A DNA stretch of 64,000 nucleotides from Gnetum montanum (Eukaryota > Streptophyta > Gnetopsida > Gnetales > Gnetaceae), in contig MNCI01033639.1 of the NCBI GenBank assembly GCA_015680685.1, positions 73,034 through 137,033 on the forward strand, written 5' to 3'. Position numbers and translations under genes: made by a program. Below the pieces are notes generated by a model, which did no database searches, was not told the origin of the DNA, and was given only the letters and a program-made list of their open reading frames with translations. This document shows, piece by piece, positions 43,601 to 53,499 of the stretch (positions are counted from its first letter, which is position 1; each line of letters begins with the position of its first letter).

Positions 43601-46600
43601 AGGCACTGAACGTTAAGATCATCTCTCTAAAAGACAGAAAATCTATTTATCAGCAATGGAAATGTCTTAATTCGTAAAGTAAAGCGGCTTTTAGTGTACA
43701 ATGTATTCATGTGGTGAATCTCCAATCAGAAAGACGTTACAATCACAAAATATATCAGGTATGCAGCATCCACTTTTAAAAATGTTGCCAAGCCTGAATG
43801 TATAATGCAATAGTCAACGTATTTATCCTCTTTCATTCGAAAACAATTCCTGTAACTCATGTATGTTACTCCTTTCCTTTTTCCAATGAGAAGATGCCAA
43901 CAGAAAAAATTAATTTCCAGAGTGACAAACAAAATTTATATCTCAAGTTAATAAAGTATTAATAAGAATGAAGATCTTGGGCCATGGTAAACCTCCAGTA
44001 TTTGAAAGGTTATTATATATACAAAGGTTTTCATGGGCTAATAAAATCATTTAACAAGATTCAGAAAGAATGGAAAATGCCTGAGAATTCAAAAAGAAGC
44101 ATTGTCATACCTACCAATCTAAAAGAATCAGTGAGATGTTCAAAATTGTCCCAACAATAGAAGAACCAAGCATATGAGCCATACTTGAAGTCATGCATAA
44201 GTGTATTCAAGAAACAATTGAGATAATAATTAACAGTATTTGAAAATCAATTTGGATGTTTGCTAGGAAGATCAACTACATAATCTATGTTCTTGACTTC
44301 TTTTTTTGAAAAATAAATAAAGAAAATTACAAGGACAACTTTGCATGTGATATATATTTATCCAAGAGTTAGCTTTTTAATCTTTGAATAAATAATTTTC
44401 CAAGAATACAATCAATTATGGGGGTGTCAAATTGAAACTTTTCCTACAATTTATCTAGGTATGTCTATTTTTTGTGGATCACATGACAAAAAATTTATAG
44501 TCATGTATTTGTCAGAAGGTGGGTAAAGGATTATATGGGTAGAAGTCTAAGCTCCTGTCATAGGCAGATCACCTACAAGTTATCAGATATACTTTGCAAG
44601 CTTCGCCCTTGTCTATCTTCCTTATTTTAAGTGCCCAAAAGAAATTCTTGAAGAGATAGCAAAAAAAAAGGACTTTCTTATAGTCTACTCACTTAAAGAA
44701 GCCTCTTCACTATTTTGGATAGGATCAAATTTGCCAACCATGGACAAGTGGGGGATGCAACCTGCAACTTCTTGAGAACATTAATACTCTCCTTTAAGGC
44801 AAAATTGCATGGCATATTTGTAAAACAAACAAGTCATGGGTAGGTGAGGAGGATAAAATGTTAGTAGGGAGGATATAGTTTTCTGTTTTCTCCCATTATT
44901 AGAAATCCTTGCTCAATTTGAAAAGGTCTTCAAGCTATAAAACCTTGATTTCCCAATATACCTCGTTCCAAAACAATGTTTGAAAGTGGAACAGAACATC
45001 TATCTATCAATTAAAAAATGGTTATCAAACATTAAGGGAGATACAACAGGTTATATTTCATATTTCTTTTATTAATAAGATTTACACCCCTCATCTAAGG
45101 TTATTTATAGTTAAAGCTATCATGGGAAGACTGTCAACCAAGGATTACCGTTGCAACCAAGGTATTATACAAAATAATAATTGCACATTTTTCTCATAAG
45201 TACTAGAGACACTAAATCATCTATTTTTGTAATGTCATGATGGCAACATTTTTGTAATGTCATGATGGCAACATTTTCAACGGGCCTTTGAACATAGTTA
45301 GCCATTTTCAAAGAATATAGCTTAATTCATAAAGGCATGGCACCAAAGAGAACTGAATAAAGATAAAGATAAAGTTTGATAAACTTTACCATAGTGTACT
45401 TGGTATATATTATGGGAAGAAAGATACATGTGTCTTTTTAAACATAAGTAGTGTCGCCTAGAATAAAGGTAAACAAAGACTTAATATTGTGGCAAGACCT
45501 AGCACATTATAGAAGAAGTTTTCAATGAAAAATCAAATCAATGATGAATATCTTTCCTGGACTAATTCTATTCTATGTGATGAATATCTTTCCTGGACTA
45601 ATTCTATTCTATGTTATGATTCATACCACGATATATGTAGCATTATGAATTATATTTATTATTCTTTAGAAAATGTATCTAAATTTTGTATTATGAATTG
45701 TTATTGTAACCCAGCCAATATAGATCTGAGATTTGCCAGTTGCTAAAAAATCCAAAAGGACTAAAAATTGGTTGGAGTAAAGTGAATGCATAGAGTAAAA
45801 TTTTAGTGGAACTACAAATACTAAGGATATCAAGGTGAAATTTCCAAAGAGGTGGGTGGAGGGAATTCAAAGTATATGAGATCAACAAAGAGAGAGTCTA
45901 AAGAGAAAGCTGAATGGTTTTGGGATGTTTTTCTAAGTTTTCATCCTTATAACCAATCTTGAAAAACCTCCCCTTTGGAGTAGGAAATCCAAGATAATGT
46001 AGCCTATAACATAAAGTTCCGCTAATTAGATCTCTCATATAAATGAATAGAGAAATTTGCAACTGCAAGGGAGATCAATTTGGAAAAACACATTAAGGTA
46101 GGTGAATAATTATATCTACGAAAAGCCCAATTAGGTCAACAAAGAAAGAGTGTAAAGAAAAAGCCCAATGGTTTTGTGATACCTTTTTAGATTTTCATCC
46201 TTACAACTAATATTGAACAAACCTCCCCTGTGGGGTAGGAAATCCCAAGATAACATAGTATATAACATAAAGTTCTGCTACTTAGGTTAGTCATACACAT
46301 GAACAAAGAAATTTACAACTGCAAGGGAGATCCATTTGGAACAGCACATTAAGGTAGGTGAGCAATTGTGTCTATGAAAATCCCTCTACTTAACACCAAT
46401 CTAAGCATGCATCTTTGTCATGCCTCTAAGTAGCATGTGTGTAGTTGAACCTTTGAATTATGTTAATAACACAAATGCTATAACAATCATATCAAGGCTC
46501 ATCCACAATATCAAAAAATGTTAAAAAAAAAAAAAACAATACGACCAAAATTTCACATACTCTTGATTGTCATTTCGTAATTCCTATATCTGCTCTGGTT

Positions 46601-49600
46601 TAATCTTTAAAGAGTACATATAATTTGTGAATGGAAAATGTTTTCAAAATATTTTATTATATTTCAAAGAAAACAAATAAACAGTAATGTGATTAACTAA
46701 CAGTGTGCATACCTACCTTCCAATATGGAAAAATATCTGTTGTTCTATACTCAGTTTCTTTCAGAGCAGTGTAAACAGCAGTGATAAGTTCACTATCTGA
46801 AGTCAGTGAGTCAAAGTTGTAATTAAACAATGCTAAACCAATGACATCTAAAGTTAACTGAGAGAATTTCTGCTCCATGTTAACAGGCACCCCCATCTGT
46901 GCCTCAGCCTTTAATTTCTCAGCAAGCCGATCAGCACAGCGGTAAAAGACATTGTTCACCATTACTGAAAGATACTTTTTATGGAGTGATGGTAGAACTG
47001 CCTTGCGCCGTACCTGCAAAAATCATGATAGCAAATATAATTAATAAAAATTTATAAACATAATTGAATTCAACTCACAAAAGGTTTTACAACTAGATTA
47101 GTTGTATATTTATTATATATATCTGTATTTTGGTCAAGGGGATCTTCTCCCTTTACAAAAAATCAAATCTTCCTGTGACCAGACAGCTACCCCTCACCTC
47201 CTCTCTCATATTAGGACTGATTTATACTATTTACCATCCCTGGAAAGTTTCCCTTGAAAAATGACTTCTAACAAAGGCGGAGTGGGACGGAATGAATGTA
47301 ACAGAAAAAAAAAAAAAGCCATCAATTTTTACTGCGATGCATGTGGATGTGGATCAATATCGCTCAAGTAGAATTGTTTATTTCTCATTTTAATCATCTT
47401 TTGAACCATCAATGATGAATCTAGTAAAAACTTGAAACTAGTATGGTCTCATCCTTTTACCAAACAAAGAATTTCAAAACAGTTTTCCTTGATATCCAAG
47501 ATATGTTTCAGTCTAAAACATATATATACCTATATTAGTTTGCATATATGAAGGAGGAGTTCAGTGTTCATTTAAATGTAAGTACAGTTGGATATGGGAC
47601 TAAAATGATAAATACGAGAATGGTAATAGGAAGGCCCAGTTTTAGGTAACCGAACACGTTGTCATATATCTACCAGAAATTGACAACATAAATAAACATT
47701 CAATGTTGCACCCCGAAGGATATTGTCCCAAACACATAGTAGGGTGTTTAGTGTGAGCACAAATTGTTTCATATTTGCAGGTTAGCATTGCTTCATACAA
47801 AACACACAGAATTATAATGTAATTAAGCTAGCTAAGCTATCTAGATACAAGCAGAATCACAGAACTTTCTGCATGGAACCAAAGGTTTGGGCATTGTTTC
47901 TATTGTGGAAAACCTACCAAACAAACAAATCAGAAGACTAACATACCCCTGATGTAAACCATTAAAGGAAAGGGACCAGGACAACATGTTATTTATTGAG
48001 ATACCCAAGTACTAAGTGAAAGAATTGGGTGTCTTATCCTCCTTGCGGATAATACCATCATCTTCCTACCATTATAATTATCTTAAGTAGTGTTCTGCAT
48101 TATATACTAGCTTAACTATATATACTATATATATTTAAAATATATTTTTTATAATTTGGCTGAACAGATCTCTTCCATGCCTGCCGGCCTGCATTCTGAG
48201 ATTGAAGAGGCCTATTCACATGTCATCTCTCTGTGCATTTGATATCAAGGCTGCTTAAATCTTTGAACATGAATTACGCAGCCACCTCTAGAGTCTACGA
48301 CCCAAATATTCTCCATACATATCTCAAACAGTCAGGCAGAAATCATTAGCATCACCCACCTCTGCATTTTCTAATAGATTCATTAAATCCTGGCCTCATG
48401 TGGTAAATGTCAAATGTTATTAGTTTAGTTCTGACCTGGCTCCACAATAGCACCAGGGTACAGTGTTCAGACACAGAAATGTCTTCGCAAAAATGATGAT
48501 GATGTCATGTAGTTATCCAATGGAGTTAGATTTGACAACCTGTTGCACAATGCGAAGCTGGCATTGAACTTCCTCTGATCCCGTAACATGCATGTATTCC
48601 AGAAATGTTAAAGTTGTATATTAAAATTTTCGGTTAACAGAACCATTTTGATACCATTCCGTCTCTCTATATTTCACTTTGCATTACAAGAATGACTCCT
48701 TATAAGGTTAAGACCGAGCAATATTTAGACTCACGGTATGGCCCTTGCGTACAACTAGAAATTGGCTGAAAAGGAAAAAATTACTTAATTTAACAAATGC
48801 CGAGTTACGTCAGCTAAAAAGAAATCACTGAAGAAAATGATAAGAGAATGTAAATAAAAGCTTCTTGAATCACGCAAGGATTAAATCAATGGTGAAGACC
48901 AGAAGAGACGCAATAAAAGTTCCTGCAATAGGTATACATAAGGTGACCCAAAACAAAGAAACGTAGGTACTGTCATGGCTAAAAATAATTAATCTACTAA
49001 AGTCATAAAAGTTGAAGTACAGAAGGACAAAACCAATGCAAATATGCTGAATGTTGATACTCTAGGGATGTTTTCTAAACTGTCCTAAACCAGAGAAAAC
49101 AATAAAGCGTACCATCCATAGCTCGCCCTCAGCAGTAGCAAAACCTGAGCCAAACAGAAACTGAGACACTTCAGACACGAGCCCTTTGGCATACTTGCCA
49201 TAGTTTCTGAGCACATGCTTAGCAGCTTCAGGATCGCTGATCACTACAAAGTTAACGGCTCCTGCCGCCAGTCTGTAAACAGGTCCAAATTCCTTCATCC
49301 ATTCGAACAGGGGCAGAAAAAGTGCACCACCCAACAAGTTCCTGACATCTTCTGGTCTTGGATTTGCCAACGGAATGCTCGGGTGCTGTTCATCACTCTC
49401 TCTTTTCATGAAAGAGGCCAGAAAATCTGGGCGAAACCATGATAGCTCAGAAGCTTCATGATTTTCAGTCTCCGTCGCCATTTCAGTTCTTCTGCATTGA
49501 ATTCTTCCCGTTCCAGACCATTGATTGCTTTTCCTTGTTGAACTACAATTCAGTGACACTACTTGGAATTCGGAAAATTGTGAAGCATTGAATTGGTATA

Positions 49601-49682
49601 ATGAAAAGCATGTAAACGAGGATTTGGCAAAAGGTGCAGCAGCAGGTGAGGCTAAATGCAGCATTGTGCAAATTTTGCCCAT
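34691..49682 (-). CDS. CYP97B: Cytochrome P450, CYP97B clade (carotenoid-hydroxylase-related)
   Basis: Nine GT..AG exons join into 573 codons: 49113-49682, 46717-47013, 43243-43440, 39556-39657, 36789-36929, 36570-36677, 35215-35297, 34914-35076, 34691-34750 (TGA). All phases agree. An in-frame TAA 18 bp upstream supports ATG 49682. The N-terminal 60 or so residues are Ser/Ala/Phe-rich and lack a membrane anchor, as in plastid CYP97 proteins. Motifs: I-helix AGHETT at about 371-376, ExxR (ESMR) at 427-430, PERF at 482-485, and haem loop [10 protein letters not shown] at 504-513 with Cys511 as iron ligand. The text matches plant CYP97B3 through nearly every exon. CYP97A and CYP97C hydroxylate carotene rings; the role of CYP97B is less settled. 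The C-terminus, [13 protein letters not shown], is a little longer than usual. Introns 1-4 are 2.1, 3.3, 3.6 and 2.6 kb and hold repeats. No disabling change is seen. Confidence 0.95.
37158..37384. repeat. 123-bp tandem duplication in CYP97B intron 4
   Basis: The unit ATGATAGC...(37158-37280) is repeated at 37281-37384. It shares the stretches ATGATTACAATTTG, CCAAATGAGTAAATATGCC and CCAAAACCTGCATAGGCAAC. The copies differ at several positions, so the duplication is not recent. Confidence 0.8.
37565..37692 (-). repeat. tRNA-derived SINE-like element in CYP97B intron 4
   Basis: The - strand from 37692 reads CCTTGAGGTGTTAGCTTAGTG, then AAGAGTCTTGG, then GTCATAGGTTCAATTCC. These fit a tRNA-like head with A box and B box. 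It is the best preserved of the SINE-like copies in the window. The tail runs into an AT-rich stretch near 37565. Confidence 0.6.
40340..40433. repeat. 47-bp tandem duplication in CYP97B intron 3
   Basis: The unit beginning TATGTCATTCATTATTTGAC at 40340 is repeated at 40387 with only two or three mismatches. Two more short duplications of this kind lie in the same intron: about 41 bp at 39825-39895 and about 23 bp at 40970-41015. Confidence 0.85.
41320..42060 (+). pseudogene. Decayed coiled-coil-type coding fragment in CYP97B intron 3
   Basis: Reading + strand from about 41365, one frame gives a Glu/Gln/Lys/Ala-rich stretch ([19 protein letters not shown] and onward). It stays in phase past three stops to about 41810, with [20 protein letters not shown] and [16 protein letters not shown] stretches. 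A G/T-rich segment follows, and the fragment ends in an A-rich run at 42045-42065. That layout suggests a retroposed fragment or the 3' end of a LINE. The base composition is clearly less AT-rich than the surrounding intron. I do not recognise the protein. Confidence 0.4.
42700..42795 (-). repeat. SINE-like fragment in CYP97B intron 3
   Basis: The - strand carries CATAGGCTCAATTCC (B-box-like) after a head with TTAAGCATCCATGCTTGAATAG. It resembles the unit at 37565-37692 but is shorter and more worn. Confidence 0.35.
43513..43536. repeat. 24-nt poly-T run in CYP97B intron 2
   Basis: T fills 43513-43536, after a GTGTGTATGTAAGTGTTTTG stretch. It lies about 70 bp upstream of exon 3 on the coding (-) strand, where it reads as poly-A, so it is not a splice pyrimidine tract. 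Confidence 0.8.
45543..45614. repeat. Perfect 36-bp tandem duplication in CYP97B intron 2
   Basis: 45543-45578 is repeated exactly at 45579-45614. A 25-bp duplication (ATTTTTGTAATGTCATGATGGCAAC) lies nearby at about 45231-45283. Exact identity suggests a recent slippage or an assembly duplication. Confidence 0.9.
45889..46400. repeat. Tandem repeat of about 254 bp in CYP97B intron 2, related to 29.5 kb
   Basis: Unit 1 (45889-46142) and unit 2 (46143-about 46400) share a TCTAAAGAGAAAGC/TGTAAAGAAAAAGC start, TTTTCATCCTTACAAC, ATAACATAAAGTTC and CAACTGCAAGGGAGATC stretches. The same start occurs at 29485-29600 outside the gene, so the unit is a dispersed repeat that was duplicated in place. No coding function is evident. 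Confidence 0.75.
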
Positions 49683-50220
49683 AACTGCGTTATGGGCTTA
49701 CCCGGCGATCTTAAGTGAAAAGCCAAAGGATAACGAATTTGATGTTGCTGCACTTCAGCGCAGGGGGAGCAAGAATGGATACGCCAATCGAATTGCAGAG
49801 TTCAGGATGGAGGGGACGGAATGCACGGCAGTAGGGCCTACTACGTTCAATCCAACATCAAAACATACAGCAGACAACTCTGCAACGGCTGGACTCACCC
49901 CGCCTGGATGATCATTACTGCCTCCAACTCTAATAACCTGTACGATGGCTTTTTAATGTTCTTAGAGGATGCGCGAATGTGTGAATTTCCCCGACGATTG
50001 TCTGCAAACGGATGAATTTACTGTTAAAAACAAATTTAATACGTTGTCTTGCAATTAAAACGGGGGGCAATTAAAGCTTTGTTGGTAGGAAAGCTGTGGT
50101 AGGAAAGCTGTGGGAGATCCGGACGAGATACCTCGGGGTGTGAAAGGGCTTTGGTGGCGCGGTATATGGGTATTAGAAGAATCACGATAACGAGCAGGTC
50201 TAGGGTAGGTCAGGTTATAG
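49683..50220 (-). promoter_or_regulatory. Upstream (5' UTR/promoter) region of CYP97B
   Basis: This stretch is richer in C, G and CpG than the rest of the window and lies directly 5' of the P450 start codon on the - strand. The + strand frames here (49525-49911 and 49821-50015) run antisense to or upstream of exon 1 and have no family features, so I treat them as chance. No clear TATA box is seen; retained CpG suggests the region is unmethylated. Confidence 0.5.
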
Positions 50221-51000
50221 TACACTTTACTAAAGGCATCAATTGGCTATTTTGTTTTAATTTTGTAAGTTCTTTTCTTCTCAGTTTGAAGGGTGAATTG
50301 AGCAATGCAAGTGATGACTAAGATTTGGTCTTGAATTATATTTTATTTGTGAATGGGCTTTGAGGAAAATCCTAATTTAAGCAAAACCAAGAGGAGGGCC
50401 ACAAAGAAGAGGATTTTTCTAACTTCAAGAGTCTAAATGGCCCTAAGTTTTTTTCTTGTAAAAGACGCTTGAGGCACAACAACAATGTTTTTGATAGATG
50501 CTTACTTATCATCACCTTCAATGGTAGGGTTCTTAATCCTCAAGAAGTTACAAGCATGGGTTGCTAAGGCCTAGTCAAGGGTCATGGTATATATCAATCT
50601 TCTGCAGGGGAATGTAGTGCTGTTAATTCTTGTGGAGGAAAAAGATATGAAAGTAGCGGCCTGGAAGGTTGGCTAGCTCATCATGCAAATCAAAAAATGA
50701 GTTCCTATGCACTTGCCATCATAGAAAGAGTTGGATAATAAGATTTGGATAAAGACGTAGTTAGCTATGTAAATGCACCTTCATAGACTCTCAATTGAAT
50801 TGATATCTTTGGGGAACTTTTGATGATTGATCTGTACACCTCTTTTGGGATCCCTACTATAGTTACATGGATTTGTGTCTAAATGTAGGAGGATATAGAG
50901 GTCTTGCCATAAATTATCTTGCAAGGGCCTCATGGGTTCTTTTTTCAAATGATATTTTATAATAATTTCATGCATATATATGAAACACCACAAAATTTTG
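50221..51000. other. Unassigned sequence between the CYP97B promoter and a Gypsy-like element
   Basis: Readable but interrupted + strand frames run through 50400-50950 with no domain I recognise. It may be retroelement sequence. No LTR end was located. Confidence 0.3.
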
Positions 51001-51324
51001 CATGTTATAACCAATCTCCATCATGTAGCTTTCATCCCATGAAACCGAAGGCAAAACTTCATTGTAAATGTGAAAATTATAACCCACAATGGGCAATTTC
51101 ACATACTTTATACTTTTGGGGTTGAAAATGCCTCATAAGTGGTCAAAGCCTCATTCCCCAAGTGAAAAAAGTTACCTAGTGTCTATATTTGGGCTTAGGA
51201 GGGTCAAAAATGCTTTTTGGAATGCTAAAAAAGGTAATTTAATGGGTTTTATGGGGGAATATGCATTTTTCTATGCTAGAAACACTTGCAAGGGAGGTAG
51301 ATCTCACTTACCCCCAATGTGGAA

Positions 51325-51510
51325 GGGTGAGGGGTTTGGAGACTTTCCCCCCTACAACGTGGAGACCAAATGCACAATTTGGAAACTTTCCCCCCTCAGC
51401 TTGGAAAGTTCCCCCCTAATGTGAAAGTTTTCCCCTAGCTTGGAAACTTTTCCCCTATCCTGGAAAGTTTCCTCCCTAGTGTAGAAAATTCAATCCCCTA
51501 GCATGGAAGC
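51325..51510 (+). repeat. Minisatellite with a unit of about 22 bp (TTGGAAACTTTCCCCCC type)
   Basis: At least six degenerate units follow one another: GGAGACTTTCCCCCC, GGAAACTTTCCCCCC, GGAAAGTTCCCCCC, GAAAGTTTTCCCC, GGAAACTTTTCCCC, GGAAAGTTTCCTCCC. They are joined by variable CTAGCTT/CTAGTGT linkers. It sits about 270 bp upstream of the TATA box, where enhancer-like repeats occur in LTRs. Confidence 0.8.
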
Positions 51511-51783
51511 CACAAGAAGCAAAATTCGTCAAATTATACACTTCAACGTTGACCAACCACTTCAACAAGCATGGTGGAGAGCTTAGCATGGAAGGGGTGC
51601 CATGGTTACTATTTTTAGTAAATGGAATGACCATGGGGGGAAGCACTTACTATGTTTAGTAACCCCCCAAATTTGGGCGCACCCATTTCACTTAATTTTG
51701 GCAGCCAATTTGTAGCAAAATTACATCAAAATTTGCAGCCCATTTACAGCCAATTTGTAGCACCATTCATGGCCCAAAGACCC

Positions 51784-51790
51784 TATAAAA
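51784..51790 (+). promoter_or_regulatory. TATA box of the LTR-like region
   Basis: TATAAAA is preceded by a C-rich CCC and followed by GCCAGCCTCC about 10 bp on. The spacing to the minisatellite upstream and the gag-like region downstream agrees with an LTR promoter. Confidence 0.5.
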
Positions 51791-52864
51791 GCCAGCCTCC
51801 AACACCATTGAGAGGTTCCCAATTTTTTAATAGACTTTAGCAATTTTTGCCAAGATTCAACACTCACAAGCAATTTGCATACATACAATTCTACACTTGG
51901 GGCATTTTCAGGCATTTAAGAGCTCTTGCAAGTTTCCACACTTGCATTCTTTTAAACCTTAGCGTGGAAGCAATGAAGCCTTGAGATTTGGTGGATTTTG
52001 GGTGTTAACACTACACCTCTCAGATTCCAAACCCAGCATGGAGCAACTTGACATCCAAATATTCCACCTTTCCCATCCCCTAGTAGTGACCCAATTGGCA
52101 GATCCAAGGTTGTGGCAACAAAAGAAGGTTTCATATCATTAAGAGTGGCTTAGCACCTGGATCATGGAGCAGATCATCTCAGCTTCAACAAGCTTTGAAC
52201 TCTTGCATAAGTGAACCCCCTTTTGCTCATCTAGGCACCATTTGCACACATTTCTCTCTCTTATTCTTTATTCTTTTTTCAATAATGTTTTAAATTTTGA
52301 ATTTTGTGTTCAATAAAATTAAATTTATTATCTATGCATTATTCAGATCTATTTATATTTCCATATTTTACATCTCCTAAGTCCCTAGATGATATGCCAA
52401 ACCAGCCAAGGCACCCCGAATCCCATTTTTATCATGAAGGCCTTGGGGGTTCAGGGTTGGGGAACTGCTTGCACTAAGGATCCTTGGTTTTCTCATTCTA
52501 ACAATCAAGGTTTTTAGTTGCAACAATTTTTCTTGGCACTAGAAGGAGGGCCTTTGCCTAAATTCTATAGCCAGATCTATTATTTTCATAGCCATTTGCA
52601 AGATCTTCCTTCATTTTTTGCAGCCAAAACCCTTGAAAAATGAATGTTGGTCCCCCACCACCCATCTCCCCGCGCCCAAACCCCCAATTGTTTTTGTTGT
52701 TAAAAGTTTATTTATTTTTTAGCTTTTAAATGTGGGTGGTTCAACTCATCCGTGAGTTGACCTTTCCCTTCCAAGTTGAGAGGATTAGAAACTACCTAGA
52801 ACTAGTTTTAGTCGAAAAATACTAACTTTCCACTTTGGTTTTCAACCTTTTTCCTCTCTCCTCC

Positions 52865-52865
<1 letters not shown>

Positions 52866-52907
<42 letters not shown>

Positions 52908-52910
52908 AGN
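52866..52910. repeat. 42-nt poly-C run ending at AG and an N
   Basis: C fills 52866-52907, then AG and N at 52910. A homopolymer this long ending at an N is more likely an assembly or sequencing artefact than true sequence. It makes a false glycine-rich frame on the - strand. Confidence 0.85.
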
Positions 52911-53499
52911 ATGTGGAAACTGTAGGTGGTTTGGGTGTTGGAATTTCAAAACATCTATTGTGAATTCCTAGTGCAAAGCTAGCGTGGAAGCCTTGATAAA
53001 CATTTAATTTTTTGTTCACATAATCTTTTTCACTAAACCAATGTTGGTTTCCATACCAACCAAGCCTACTTTTCCCTTCTTTTTGGTGAAATTTGGAAAC
53101 CTACCAAAACCATCTTTGGAAATTGCTAACTTTTCATTTTGGTCTTCAAACTTTTCCCCCTCTCTCCAACATTGGAATAGGAAGGTGTGATATTTCCATT
53201 ATCTCACCCCCCTCCTTTTCCCCCTACCATACCCAGCATAGAGGCACTTGGAAAGCCAACTTGGGAGAGGTTTAAAGCCAACATTGTTAATATTCTATTT
53301 CTGGTAAAGGGGCAAACCTCCATTATCCCCACTTACTAATTATAGTAAGTTTATCATTTTTTACCATTTTCATTTTCTCTAAATTTTTTTGAATTCCATT
53401 CACTGGAATTTACTCCTATCTTAACATTTACAACCTATTCTTGAGCAATTCTCAACATTATAGTCATGTCTTTCCAAAAATCCACCAAATTATAGTCAT

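Larger units (their letters stand above)
51000..52420 (+). mobile_element. LTR-like promoter region with a minisatellite (second Gypsy-like element)
   Basis: The stretch has the layout of U3-R-U5. A minisatellite lies at about 51325-51510. A TATA box TATAAAA is at 51784-51790, followed by a leader-like segment. AATAAA words near 52312 could be polyadenylation signals. Exact TG and CA ends were not found, and no second copy is in the window to set them. Gag-like sequence of the same orientation follows from about 53500. Confidence 0.5.

Noticed and set aside
44880-45200. Possible Gypsy RT-upstream fragment in CYP97B intron 2 (text like FEKVFKL)
   Set aside because: The match is only a few residues long with no following RT blocks; not enough to call.
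49525-49911. 128-residue + strand frame over the CYP97B start
   Set aside because: It is antisense to P450 exon 1 and its promoter, has no family features, and the GC-rich composition explains the long frame.
52822-53019. Glycine-rich - strand frame
   Set aside because: The glycine run comes from the 42-nt C-run next to an N, most likely an artefact.
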